A program made the translations under genes and the position numbers. Shown in pieces: positions 37,168 through 47,256 of a stretch of DNA of 64,000 nt. The notes beneath the pieces are model-generated. The model searched no databases, was not told where the DNA came from, and saw only the letters and a program-made list of their open reading frames with translations. The stretch is from Hyaloraphidium curvatum (taxonomy: Eukaryota > Monoblepharomycota > Hyaloraphidiomycetes > Hyaloraphidiales > Hyaloraphidiaceae). Each line of letters starts with the position of its first letter. Position 1 is the first letter of the stretch. The stretch covers positions 372,001 through 436,000 of the forward strand of contig JAIVFI010000041.1 in NCBI GenBank assembly GCA_025558095.1, given 5' to 3'.

Positions 37168-38441
37168 ATGGCCCGTCTCGCCTCCGCCGCCGTTGCCGCG
37201 CTCCTTGTGTCCGTCTTTGCGCTCGCCACCGCCCCGCGCGCGTCCGCGCTGCCCAACGACGCCGCCGCGAAGGCCTTCTGCCGCCGCAACTTCTGGACCG
37301 TCGCGGTGCGCAGGCGCTCCTCCGCCCGCCGCGCGAGCTCGCCCTGACTTCTTTCGTCCTTTTCGCAGCCGGAGGTTGTCTCGACGACCACGCAGACGGT
37401 CTATACGGTGCGCCCCACCGCTGACTCGCGCGGAGCGAACCTTACCCTGGGCCGTCCGCGCGCAGACCTGGACCTACACCGCGTACCTCCCGATGCCGGG
37501 CATGACCTCCGAGACGCCGTTGGCCACCACCGAGATCCCCAGCACGACGGAGCAGGTGGAGATTCGCACGCGGCTGGCGGTGTCGGGACCGCCGTCACTA
37601 ATTGACTTCTCTCCGCCCTGCGTGCTCCGATCTTTTTCCTTCCATCCTCTTCTCGTTGCAGACTGCTTCGCTGAGCACCGTTGAGCCATCGATCACGCCG
37701 CTGTCGACCGCGGAGCCGACGACGGTCAGCGATCTGCGTGTCTCCGCTTCGGACCGCGCTGACCTTCTTTTCCTTCGCAGCTCTACCCGTGCACCGCCAC
37801 TGTCTCGTACAACTACACTACGGTCATCGTCTCGCTGATCGAGAGCCCCGTGACAACCTTCGTTACCGAAACCTCGTTCTCTTCGGTTACCGTCGCGGTC
37901 ACCTCGTTTATCACCCAAATCGAGACGCAGCAGGTCAACTTCACGACCACGATGGAAATCCCCACGACCGTAACCGTCACATCGGTGCGTTTGCTTTGGC
38001 GACTTGGGCTCTAGCATGCATCTGACGTCGCGATCGCGCATGAAGACCCTCTTCGTCCTTCCCAAGACCACCTCGGCCGCCAAGGAGACCAGCAGCGGCA
38101 CGGCTCCCGCTTCTGCGACCATCGCTGCGTCCACCGAGGAGCCCGCCATCTCGACTGCGAGTGGCCGACTTCGTCCGCGTGCCTATCGGCCTCGCTCACT
38201 TCCGCCCCTCGCAGACCGCCGCCCCGATCGTTTCGACCACCGACGCGGGACTCGTCACTAGCTCTGCTCCCGGACCGGCTTCCACCGCCGCCGTCGAAGG
38301 CCCGACCTCCAGCTTCGCCGGGCCCGGCGCGTCCCTCACGGCTTCCCGCACGACCCAGGTGAGACGGCCACGACTCCTCATCACCCGTTCGTCTCACCTT
38401 TCCCTGCCTCGCAGACTCTCGTTGCTCCCGCCAACTTCTAA
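37168..38441 (+). CDS. secreted Thr-rich protein, family member B
   Basis: Eight exons, all phase 0: 37168-37305, 37369-37407, 37466-37555, 37662-37724, 37781-37984, 38067-38156, 38215-38358, 38415-38441. The product is 264 residues. Exons 1 and 2 have exactly the same lengths (138 and 39) as in genes A and C, with the same signal peptide, FCRRNFWT and STTTQT blocks. Exon 3 starts TWTYTAYLP; exon 5 has YPCTATVSYNYTTV and Thr/Val repeats; exon 7 is Ser/Thr/Ala/Pro-rich; the last exon encodes TLVAPANF. The intron after exon 6 keeps phase 0 only if it starts with GC (GCGAGT), a non-canonical GC-AG intron. An O-glycosylated surface protein is inferred. Confidence 0.77.
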
Positions 38442-38542
38442 AGGGTGATCGATCGTTAGGGAGAGGACATGGATACCCGGTATTCATCGCGAGTATAGAG
38501 CATGTAGAATCCATTGATTCCCAACGAGTTGTGGCGTTCGAT

Positions 38543-39212
38543 CTACTCTTCCTTCACGTCTTCCTTCTTTGCCTTCTGCTTCTTCCGAGTCGGAGCCTTT
38601 CCGGCGTCGCCTTCCTCCGCCGAAGCAGCCTTGCCGCGCTTCCCCCTCTTCGGAGCAGGCAGCTCCTGTGCGTCCTCCTCCGGCATCGGAACACCTCCAC
38701 CGGCACGGCGCGCAGCTCGCTCTGCCCTCGACGTGGCCGTCCCGGTCAGAGGAGCCAGATGGCTTGCTCCCCGCGGGAAGACCAGCTCGTCTTCGGGCAC
38801 TTCCGCGACCTTGCCCGTCGGCAGCACCCTCGTCCCGTCGCGGCGCTTCCAAAACTTGTGCTGGATGATAATGTCGATCTTGCTCGCTATCCCCTGTTCG
38901 CGGGCGGGGGCGGACGTCGGTCGGTGACTCCGCGGTCCCGGCGGGGCTTCCCACCTTCCCGACGCCGTCCATGACCTCCGCCGCCTTCTTGCCGTCCGTC
39001 ACCGGCACGCCCATGTACCGCACGTTCTTCGCGAACCGGGAAAGCGCGCGGCCGGCCCAGTCATCGCCCTCGGCGAGCAGCGCGGTGGCGAGCTGTCCGA
39101 TGACGTCCGAGAGGAGCAGGTTCGGGTTCTCGTAGGGACCCCAAGGGGTTGGCCACGTCGGGGGAGGGGGTCTAGCCTCTTTGGAGCCGGAGGAGGTTGG
39201 CGGGGATGACAT
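38543..39212 (-). CDS. small helix-hairpin-helix protein, basic C-terminus
   Basis: Two exons (39212-38955 and 38878-38543) across a 76-nt intron, phase 0. Residues ~25-90 read LLLSDVIGQLATALL, RALSRFAKNVRYMGVPVTDG, AAEVMDGVGKIDIIIQ. This is the pattern of the N-terminal helix-hairpin-helix of DNA polymerase beta, Mus81 and similar proteins (helix bundle ending in an L-x-G-V/I-G-K hairpin). The C-terminal part is Ala/Glu/Lys-rich and ends in a strongly basic then acidic run (RKKQKAKKEDVKEE), like a nuclear localisation signal. A DNA-binding nuclear protein is likely; no nuclease or polymerase domain follows. Confidence 0.55.
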
Positions 39213-39413
39213 TGGTGTAGGGGTGTGGTTCGTGCGGGACACAGTCGAATCCAAGAGCGGTCACACGAGCAGCTCGACGCCAGAAAATGGAACCGAATCG
39301 ACAAAGACCAAACATTGTTCCATTTGTCAACATGCTGCTTTCTGTTTCCATGATTGAACTCCATCCACCAGGCACTGGCACAGGACCACCCTGACCGTGC
39401 CCCGCAGCGATTG

Positions 39414-39744
39414 CTAGAACTCCCTCGCGGCTCCCGCATCTGGCGCCTCCCAGTCGGCCGTTTTCATGCGCAGCAGCCCCAGCCTGTGGAATCCACAGGT
39501 CGCTTTGATGTCCGCAAAGTGGTCCGGCGAACGAAGGTCGAGAATCGGAGCTTGAAGCGCGGTCCCGGCGATCCATGTTGGGACTCCCAAAACGGTGATC
39601 GCAGAGGTGCGCTAAGTCCGCGCCCTCGATCACTAATTGACGGACCGACGAGAGGCCACACAGCTGGTGCCAAAGGTCAGCTGGCATCAGAGACGATGAG
39701 GTGTCGATCGCGAGGTAGAGCTTGACGAGGTGACGGCAGAGATT
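39414..39744 (-). pseudogene. remnant of a leucine-rich-repeat-like gene
   Basis: Two open pieces in different frames look coding. The first contains LVKLYLAI, then LWHQLCGLSSVRQLVIEGADLAHL, which has leucine-rich-repeat spacing. The second contains WIAGTALQAPILDLRSPDHF and ends at a TAG at 39414. Neither has a start, the change of frame near 39595 has no evident intron, and the S66 peptidase stop is directly upstream. The best reading is the 3' remnant of an F-box/LRR-type gene. Confidence 0.4.
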
Positions 39745-40818
39745 TCACGCGGGATCACAAGCCGGTTCCAAAAGCGCCAGCGAAGGCCCTGTGGGATCGA
39801 GCTCAGCCAGAATTCCCAGCGGCAGAATCAGCTGGGGATCCGTGTGCCCAAAGTCCATGTTGGCGACGATGGGCAGGTCCGAGCGCCCAAACTCGCCGGC
39901 GACGATCTTGACTATCCGCTCCTCCAGCTCACGCTTTTGCGACGCAGTGTAGCCGCGCGCCCGGCCAAACAGGATTCCGGATACCCGGTCGAAGATGCCC
40001 TGCATGCCGTAGTTCCGCAGGAACCAGCTGACCTGAGTCGGTGTGGGCACGTCCTCCGAGGTTTCGAAGAAGAGGATGCGGTCGTCCCAGAAGGACGTTG
40101 GAGGCCAGAATGCAGTACCTTTGAGGAACTCGAGCACCTCGATGCACCCGCCGAATAGCCTGCCCCGCACCGGCAATGCTCCTTGGAGCACCCGCCATCC
40201 GTCAGGATCCGGCTGTAGGGGCTCGATGAGGCCGGTATTGGCCGGTTCTACCCATTCCGGATACCGCTCACTGTAAACTCCGTACGGCCTGTACCTGTAC
40301 GTCGACGGGGCGCCGAAGAGGATTTCGCGGAGGTGGTTGGCGAAAGCGGGGGGCAAGGCCCGCAACTGGGAGATGCCCGCCATCACCGACGGGCCGTTGA
40401 AGGCCACAAGACCAAGCTGGTTGACGAAGGTGAGGACGGCGGTCGTGTCCGAGAATCCCATGAGAATCTTCGGGTTCGCGGCGATGACCTCCCGGTCCAG
40501 GTACGGCAGGATCCGAACCGAATCTTCGCCGCCGATGGACGTGACGACGGCGGCAATGTCCCGGTTGGCAAACGCGGCGTTGATGTCGGCAGCGCGCGCC
40601 CGCGGATCCGCACTGAGCTGCGCGGGCGTCCACCGCGCCGTCGGCATCTCGAGAACGCGCAGGCCGAGGTCTTCTCGCAGAACGGCAAGTCCCTGCTCGT
40701 AAATATGCGGAAACACGGCAGGGCCGCCCCAAGAGGGTGAGAGCACCGCGACTGTGTCGCCCCGCCGCAGGTGGCGCGGTCGGCGCGGAGCGGCAGGCAT
40801 TGCGTCCGAGGATTCCAT
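39745..40818 (-). CDS. S66-family serine carboxypeptidase (LD-carboxypeptidase / MccF-like)
   Basis: Intronless, 357 residues, full length for the family. Seen: GDTVAVLSPSWGG at the N-terminus, RAADINAAFANRDIAAVVTSIGGEDS, the nucleophile LMGFSDTTAVL (Ser), GRLFGGCIEVL, the Glu of the triad in FFETSEDVP, and the His in NMDFGHTDPQ. Residues after the second domain continue to LPLGILAELDP. S66 enzymes cut after a basic or D-amino acid in murein peptides or aminoacyl-nucleotide antibiotics such as microcin C. A fungus has no murein, so it may detoxify antibiotic peptides or process bacterial food. The lack of introns fits gene transfer from bacteria. Confidence 0.9.
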   Translation of the reverse strand: MESSDAMPAAPRRPRHLRRGDTVAVLSPSWGGPAVFPHIYEQGLAVLREDLGLRVLEMPTARWTPAQLSADPRARAADINAAFANRDIAAVVTSIGGEDSVRILPYLDREVIAANPKILMGFSDTTAVLTFVNQLGLVAFNGPSVMAGISQLRALPPAFANHLREILFGAPSTYRYRPYGVYSERYPEWVEPANTGLIEPLQPDPDGWRVLQGALPVRGRLFGGCIEVLEFLKGTAFWPPTSFWDDRILFFETSEDVPTPTQVSWFLRNYGMQGIFDRVSGILFGRARGYTASQKRELEERIVKIVAGEFGRSDLPIVANMDFGHTDPQLILPLGILAELDPTGPSLALLEPACDPA

Positions 40819-41191
40819 TCTGTTGTCAATCTTGAATGCGGAGGGCGTTCTGCGCGTTTTCGAGGGGATCCAGTACCCGCCGACAGAAGATTGGGAGGCA
40901 GACCCCGCGAAGCTTTGGGGATGTGGAGATGTTGCGACGCCGTTCGTGGAGAAGCCGGTCGGCCTGGGCCGCGCTGCTCCGAATCGAGGTCTAGAGACAC
41001 GTTTGAAGTAAGATGTAGTTATGCAAGTGCTGGACATCCGGTTCTTGATCTGTCCGATCGAGCGGATTATTGCTTGTTTGTCCGCCGGCCGGAGTCGAGT
41101 CATCGACGACGCGCAAGCAGCTAAAGCACGAGCTCAGAGACGGCTCTGACAGACTCTACCCTCACTAGATTAAAGGCAGCAGCGAGGAGAG
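40819..41191. other. divergent intergenic region
   Basis: About 370 bases between the S66 peptidase start (minus) and the methyltransferase start (plus). It must hold both promoters. The peptidase frame is open further upstream but without conserved sequence. No other feature is recognised. Confidence 0.4.
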
Positions 41192-41806
41192 ATGCTCAAA
41201 GCTTTCTTCATGCCCTTCTTCGGACAGCCGTCGGGCCTCGCCGGCCGGATCGGCGGCTACATCATGGCCCGTTCCAACGCCGCGCAAGACTCCAAAGCAA
41301 CCGCCCTCCTTCCCCTCGAACCTTCCGGAGAGCACAGGATCCTCGAGATTGGTTTTGGCCCGGGAACTCTGGTTGCCCACCTGCTCGATGCCTTCCCGCG
41401 GGCCACGGTTTGCGGGATCGACCCAAGCGCGGAGATGGTCGGGATGGCCAAGCAGCGCGTCGGCGACAAACCCCGGGCCGTGCTCGAGATCGGATCGGCG
41501 TCGAAGCTCCCGCATGAGGACGCCAAGTTCGACGCGGTGCTGGCCGTGAACACGTACCACCTCTGGCCCGACCCGACGGCTGGGACGCGCGAGGCCTTGC
41601 GGGTGCTCAAGCCTGGCGGACATCTGCTGTTCGTGATCCGGGTGCAAGGGCAGGGAGTGGCCTCTTCCGGGGGCGTCCCGCGAGAGGAGACCCAGGCGAG
41701 GCTGAAATCTGACCTGGACGAAGCCGGGGCGCGGATCGCAGACGAAAGGCTCGAGACCGGCGGCTGGGTCAGCGACCAGTGGTGGGTGCTGGCGAAGAAG
41801 GAGTGA
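41192..41806 (+). CDS. class I SAM-dependent methyltransferase
   Basis: Intronless, 204 residues. The Rossmann motif I is HRILEIGFGPGTLVAHLL; motif II is ATVCGIDPSAEMVGMAK with the acidic residue for the SAM ribose; motif III is ASKLPHEDAKFDAVLAVNTYHLWPD; the post-motif is ALRVLKPGGHL. This is the small UbiE/Methyltransf_11 type. The N-terminal ~25 residues (FGQPSGLAGRIGGYIMAR) are typical of bacterial relatives. The substrate is unknown. Like its divergent neighbour, the S66 peptidase, it has no intron and could be of bacterial descent. Confidence 0.88.
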   Translation: MLKAFFMPFFGQPSGLAGRIGGYIMARSNAAQDSKATALLPLEPSGEHRILEIGFGPGTLVAHLLDAFPRATVCGIDPSAEMVGMAKQRVGDKPRAVLEIGSASKLPHEDAKFDAVLAVNTYHLWPDPTAGTREALRVLKPGGHLLFVIRVQGQGVASSGGVPREETQARLKSDLDEAGARIADERLETGGWVSDQWWVLAKKE

Positions 41807-41899
41807 TCTCGAGGGCAAAGTTCCGTCCATCCAAGACTTGTACAAACAGATCAATCTGTGATTGAAGCGTCCCTTCCCCAAGTCTGCCGGCCCCCCTCT

Positions 41900-42869
41900 T
41901 CAGTCCTCGATGTCGGGCTCGAAGAACACAAACCGGACGGCTGGGAACCTTTCCTTGATCGCCTTTTCGCACGCGTTGATGTTCATGGAGAGCTCCTTGA
42001 CCGAAGGAACCTCCCGCATCGTCGCCTTGACGGCGACGATAACGTCCTCGCCGTTCTGCAGCGTGATGCAATTGAGCAGCGACGTGACATTCGGTTGGGC
42101 TGAGATGAAGTCGTTGATCGCCTTCCGGTCCTCCACCTCGACGGAGGTTCCAAGCAGCAGATGATAAACTTGGTAAGCCGTCATGCAGGCCACGATAACC
42201 AGCAACGCGCCAATGGCAATGCTCCCCGCGGCGTCGATCTTGGTGTTGCCCGTAGCGGTTGCGACCGAAACAGCGATGAGCGCCAGCGTCAGGCCGCAGA
42301 TGGCCGCCGAATCCTCCCCGAGGACGACGATGAGCTCCGAGCTCCTCGTTTCACGGTACCACTTCCAAAGCGGCTTGTCGCCGCGCGCCTTGTTGATCTC
42401 CCGCACACACCCCCAGAGCGAGATGCCCTCGGCGAGGATCGAAAAGAGCAGCACGCCGATGGCCACCCACGGCGACGACAGCTCTTCCTGGTGCGTCGTG
42501 AGCTTTTCCACGCCCTCGTAGATGGAGAACATGCCGCCGATCGTGAACAGGAGGATCGCCACCAAGAAGCTCCAGAAGAAGAGGTCGCGGCCGTAGCCGA
42601 GAGGGTGGTTCTCGTCCGGTTTCCGCTTGGCGAGTCGGCGGCCGAGCAGGAGGAGCAACTGGTTCGCGCAGTCCGCAAACGAATCTGCGAGGACGTCAGG
42701 AATCAGCTCGCCAGAAACGGTCCGAACACCCACGAATTGCCTCGGCCAGCATCGACGCCGAGCTCGTGATGAAGAAAGCGACGAGCTTGGCTATGGCTAT
42801 GGCCAGGTTTGCGGCCAGCGCAAAGAGAATCGTCCTGATAGGGTTGGCCTCCCCTTCGCCGTGCCCCAT
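41900..42869 (-). CDS. cation diffusion facilitator, SLC30A9/ZNT9-like
   Basis: Two exons (42869-42734 and 42684-41900; 49-nt intron) close to 306 residues. The exon join recreates the TM2 motif AEAIHSFADCANQ, the HxxxD metal site. It continues with RRLAKRKPDENHPLGYGRD, six predicted membrane spans, and the TM5 segment VVLGEDSAAICGLTLALIAV, in which the usual second HxxxD is replaced as in SLC30A9. A C-terminal cytoplasmic domain (ITLQNGEDVIVAVKATM) follows. SLC30A9 exports zinc from mitochondria in animals. The exon-1 frame is open to 43238 and the upstream part is Arg-rich, so a longer form with a mitochondrial presequence is possible. Confidence 0.83.
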
Positions 42870-43426
42870 TTTCGGCCGGTTTCGTGGGCAATCGGGTGTC
42901 CGGGAAGGCACGAAATGAAGCGGCGACGCGGACGGCGGCTGCGTCCGTTCTCGACGGAAAGGCCCGGCCGACCGGGTGCCGAGGGCTCCCCGAGGACTAC
43001 GGTACTCCAAGAAGCGGTTCCCTCCGCAGGAGGCACGCTCGATGGGCAGGAGCGCAGCGAACGGGTTGACGGGGGCGGGGGTCTTCAGGGACCTGGCCAC
43101 GCGAGCCTCACCAGCCCCTCTCCCCGGGTCGGTTCTTGCGCAGTCGGATCGGATCGGAGCACACCGCCGAAAGAAACAGATTCCTCCTCCTGGTATTTCG
43201 GTATCCAGACACATGCTCAGTGTACAGTTGACGGGCAATGTGCCCCGTTTCCACAGCAGACCATCGAATCAGAGAAACCATACCGAACGAATCGATCCCC
43301 TCCAAGTAACCAAACCGTGAACAGTCCAACGTGAACCAGCTCCATGCACCCATGTAGAAGTCCGGGTCCCAGCCCGCCAGAGAATGGAAGGTAACCCCGC
43401 GCGTCCGAAAGCGGTGGCCGCCTCGA
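42870..43426. other. intergenic region or 5' extension of the zinc carrier
   Basis: About 550 bases between the carrier's chosen start and the J-domain stop. The carrier frame stays open to 43238 with Arg/Pro/Ser-rich translation; this may be leader or a targeting presequence. Nothing else is recognised. Confidence 0.35.
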
Positions 43427-44341
43427 TCACCCCCACGCCTGCGGCTTGAACGCCTTGGCCTTGGCCAGCTTCTCCTCCTTCTCCTTCCTCAGCCGCTCCG
43501 CGCGCTCCTCCTCCTTCCTGCGCTTCTCCCTCTCCTTCTCCTCGACCATGGCCTTGTACCGCGGGTCGCGCCTCCGCACCGAGGCGGCGAGCCTGCGCAC
43601 GGCCTCGGAGAACTCGACCTTCTCCCTGTGGCGGGCCGATTCTGAAGGGTTGCGGATCGAGAAGAAGGCAAAGAGGGATTCGAGCGGGTCTGGGCCGCGG
43701 AAGTCCTTGGCGGTCGAGAAGACCGAGAGCCTGACGTACAGGTCCGCGGGGTACGGGGATGAGGCGTCGCCGAACTCAAGCACCTCGTCGTGCTCGTCGT
43801 CGTCGCGTTTGCTGCGCCCCTTGCGGCCCTTCTTGCCCCTCGGCCGGCCCTCGAACTCCTCCCGCTCGCGCTGCTCGGCCCTGGCCTCGATCTCCTCCTC
43901 CTGCAGCGCGGCAAAGAGCTTCCCGTAGACGTCGTAGAAGGATCCCGGGCCCTCAAATCCCTTGTAGCAGGTTGGGGAGAACCAGCGGTACAGGTCGTGG
44001 ACGTCGATCCAGGCTGACCCGGCGCCCCATCCTCCCTCAGAAGAGCCCGGGCTCCGCCTCCCCGACAGGATCTCCTCGCGGTGCAGATCGTACCACCTCT
44101 TCTCCGCCGGGTCCGAGAGCACCTCGTACGCCTCCTGCACCCTTTTGAACCTCTCCGTAGCCGCCGTCCCGGCGTCGCCGTCCGCGGAGCCCGAGTGCCG
44201 GTCGGGGTGCCACAGCAGCGCCTGCCGCTTGTACGCGGCCCGGATCTCGTCGGCGCCCGCGGAGTGGTCGAGCCCGAGCACGGCGTAGTGGCATTCGGGC
44301 GCGTCCGAGGGAGGCGTCTCCGGGCGGATGGGCGGGACCAT
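43427..44341 (-). CDS. J-domain protein, JJJ1/DNAJC21-like
   Basis: Intronless, 304 residues. The J domain (residues ~17-90) is complete, with YAVLGLDHSAGADEIRAAYK, the HPDRH loop that activates Hsp70, and the FKRVQEAYEVLSDP helix. The continuation RWYDLHREEIL, then a conserved WFSPTCYKGF and SFYDVYGKLFAALQEEE, is the JJJ1/DNAJC21 pattern, as is VRRLAASVRRRDPRYKAM and the Lys/Glu-rich C-terminal helix. Those proteins help release 60S ribosome export factors. The C2H2 zinc fingers found at the end of JJJ1 are missing: the protein stops after FKPQAWG, so it is a short form or a downstream exon was not found. Confidence 0.8.
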   Translation of the reverse strand: MVPPIRPETPPSDAPECHYAVLGLDHSAGADEIRAAYKRQALLWHPDRHSGSADGDAGTAATERFKRVQEAYEVLSDPAEKRWYDLHREEILSGRRSPGSSEGGWGAGSAWIDVHDLYRWFSPTCYKGFEGPGSFYDVYGKLFAALQEEEIEARAEQREREEFEGRPRGKKGRKGRSKRDDDEHDEVLEFGDASSPYPADLYVRLSVFSTAKDFRGPDPLESLFAFFSIRNPSESARHREKVEFSEAVRRLAASVRRRDPRYKAMVEEKEREKRRKEEERAERLRKEKEEKLAKAKAFKPQAWG

Positions 44342-44771
44342 GGCGGCGCCGCGCGGGGGACCGGGCCGCGGAGGGCAGGGAGAGGGGTGGAATGCGCAAC
44401 TGGAAGAGAGGAGACGGCGCAGAGAGACGCGGAGGGGCGGCTGCCGGGGTCGAGAAAACGGGAGAACGGGTTCTCAGAAGACGGTCGAGCCCGGGTTGAT
44501 TAGCGAAACGCCGAACCAACGAAGGGAAGGCACAGGCGCTGCAGCAATCTAGGCGGGACATGCTTAACATCATAGATGTAACTCTGGCCTGGTGGTACCG
44601 CGGCTCTGCCGGTGGTCCACGAAACCGATCCGCCGAGATCGCCTCAAATCTGGAAGCTCCTCGAGGAACTTCGCGGCAAGAAATCAGGTCCTCCTCCGGC
44701 GGTAATCTATGGCAAGGTCCGCCCTCCCTCTTTCGCGACCTTCTGGGAGATCCAAAAGGCACCCCTCCCGT
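44342..44771. other. intergenic region
   Basis: About 430 bases between the stop of the Zn2Cys6 factor and the start of the J-domain gene, both on the minus strand. No coding or repeat signal is seen. Confidence 0.4.
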
Positions 44772-46749
44772 TCAGGCGCCTTCTCCGCCGTCGGCCCGGC
44801 CATCCTCCTCGGAATTCTTGCGGGTCAGGATCTTGGCCAGCAGCCGGTCCGACACCATCATCGTCTCGGCAAACGCCCTCGTCAAATCGTCTACGTCCGT
44901 GTCCGATGGCGAGGCGGCCGGCTGGGGGCTCGGAGTGAGGTCGACTGCGAGCTGGACCCCCGAATCCGCGAGGAGCGCGACGATGCTGTCCATGAACGTG
45001 ACCGCTAGGTGGCACAGGGGGTGAGGGTGAGGCACGGCAAAGATGCGAGCGATGCGGCGGCGACCCACCCGCGGGGAGCACCTCGGCAAAGGCCGCCATG
45101 TACTTGAGGCCGGTACGGATGTCGCGCAGCACCATCGACGCGCCGCCGGCCCTGGCCACGGCCGCCTGGAGGGTGACCGACCTCAGGGCGCCCATGTACG
45201 ACGTCAGGTGGCAGTGCCTGAGCATGGGTTCCCGGGCGAGCAGCGCCTCCATGAGCCGGGTTGCGACGATGCCGGCTTCCAGGGCAGCGGCTAGCGGCCG
45301 CGACGAGAAGAAGGCCCCCGTAGCGGTCGCGGGGTTCCCCGCCACCCACGCAGAAACAGGGAGGGATTGGAAAGCGAGGAGCAGGGAGACCACGGATTCC
45401 GCGGCCGCCGTGCTGCCCAGGTACTCGTCCGCGCGTGCAAAAAGCGGTTCCGGGTCTCCGGCAGCGAGCGCAGATCCGATCGGCTCCGGCATCGCCCGGT
45501 GGAGCTCGGCGACGAGACGGCCCGGCAGCTCCGTGCGCCAGCGGTGGTCCGCATCGGAGGGGGAATCCAAGGCGGGATCCTGCGCGGCCAGGGCGAGGAG
45601 GTCCACCCCGTCCCGGGCGGCCCGGTCCCGGGCGCGGGCTTGGAGGCCGGTGAAGAGGTCGAAGAGGTAGATGAAGACGTATCTGCTGGCCCGCAGGCTA
45701 AAGACGGCGCCGACCAGCTTGTGGACAAGCCGCGTGCACGAGTCAAAGTCCGGATCGGCGGCGAGGAAAGGGGACGGATCCGCGACGACGCGTTCGCCCT
45801 GCGAGGCGGCGAAGAGGGCGAATGCGTGTTCCGCCGACGGCATGTCGAAGAAAATATCGTGGCAGGGCATCAGCACACGGCCGGAAAAGTAGGAGAACGG
45901 CTCCCTCTCGGCTGGCGTCGTCGAGACTGCGACAGTGTTCGCATCGGTGTGCCCCACGTCGATGGCGCAACGTATGGCCATTTCCGACGACAGCCACTCG
46001 ACGACGTCCCGCGGGGCGAAAACGCCGCCAAAGGGGATGCCGTCCGGGCCGGTGACTGGGCGGAAGATCCGGTCCAGCAGGTCTCTGGCCCTCGTGCGCA
46101 CGGCAGGGAGCTCGGTCGTGAGCCCGTACCCGATGTGGTAGCGCATGAGGAATGTCAACACCTGAACGGCCTCGAGGATCGTCATGGTCGGCGCTCCCGG
46201 CCCGTCGAATCCGTCCCGGAACAGCTGCATCGCTTGCTGGAAGTACCCCTCGACAATCTTCCACCGCTGCTCCTTCGAGATTCCCGGAGCGCTGAGAAAC
46301 GAGCCTCCGCAGGCAGCCACGACGCACATGAGCGCAGCGGGCTTGTGCGGCCCGTAGACGCGGGAGGGCGGCCTGAGGAACGCGGCCTCGAACGTCTCTC
46401 GGTGCACCGCGCCGCCGGGGGCGTGGGTGGTCTCCCAGTGTAGAGAGATGCACGCGAAAAGAAAATCTGGCTGAGCCAGGATGCCTTCGGGCCCGGGGGA
46501 CGCGTCGGAAGCCGCACGGCCCGGGCCGGCCGGACCCGGATTCCCGCGGGGCCCATCCGCGCCCGCCCGCTCCTCGCAGGGCTGCCCCAACCGAGCACAC
46601 CTGTCGCAGGGCGCCGATGGGTCGTCGGGCCACGTGCAACGTTTCTTCCTGAGCCGGCAGGTTCGGCAGGCGGGCCGGACCGGTGTCCGCGACGTCGACT
46701 GCTCCGGTCCCGCGGAATCCCGCAGAGGCGCGCCGGGCGGCGCTGCCAT
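44772..46749 (-). CDS. Zn2Cys6 transcription factor
   Basis: Two exons (46749-45069 and 45004-44772; 64-nt intron) close to 637 residues. The binuclear zinc cluster is ACRTCRLRKKRCTWPDDP, then CDRCARLGQPC, close to the N-terminus, with the usual basic residues between Cys 2 and 3. A Gly/Pro linker precedes a long helical region starting LHWETTHAPGGAVHRETFEAAFL, which is the start of a fungal-specific factor homology domain. The C-terminal exon has MDSIVALLADSG and ends acidic. It binds CGG-type DNA sites, presumably as a dimer. The partial factor at the right edge has a very similar HRxSFEAAF segment, so the two are paralogues. Targets are unknown. Confidence 0.9.
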
Positions 46750-47256
46750 CGTGTCTGGAGACCCTTGGCACGGGACGGACAACACCGAGAGCGGCAGAGA
46801 GAGTCCGGGCCCTATCACTGACGAAGCATTGTGTTTGGTTCGAGCTGGGTTGCCACTGCGGGCTTCTTCCGGGCGACGAATACTCCGCTACTCCGCCGAG
46901 TCCCCTGCGCAGCTTGATGCTTTGCTTGGCAACGAAGAACGCATATGGAGGAGAACAGGGGCTATTGAAGCTTTGTCGCTGCGCAACGGGGAGAGTCCTT
47001 CTACATCAGCACCGTTACCATCTCTGTCCAGCATCCAGTCTCCATTGCGTTCCATTGAAGCCGTGGCGGGGATTGATTGCGGACACTTTGGGGCCAAATC
47101 GGTCTCCGTTTCGCCCGAACGGAATCTGGCCGACGTGGCCCGGTTCAGGCGCGGACCGAGACTCCTCCACCGACCCCACCGACCTACGTTCCGACCAAGC
47201 AACCCTGGACACAGCCATGGCTTCGTGAACTCCGTCGACAGGCTTGGTCTTCCCAA
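46750..47256. other. intergenic region
   Basis: About 500 bases upstream of the Zn2Cys6 factor and downstream of the multipass membrane gene (both minus). No conserved protein, RNA or repeat is seen. Confidence 0.4.
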
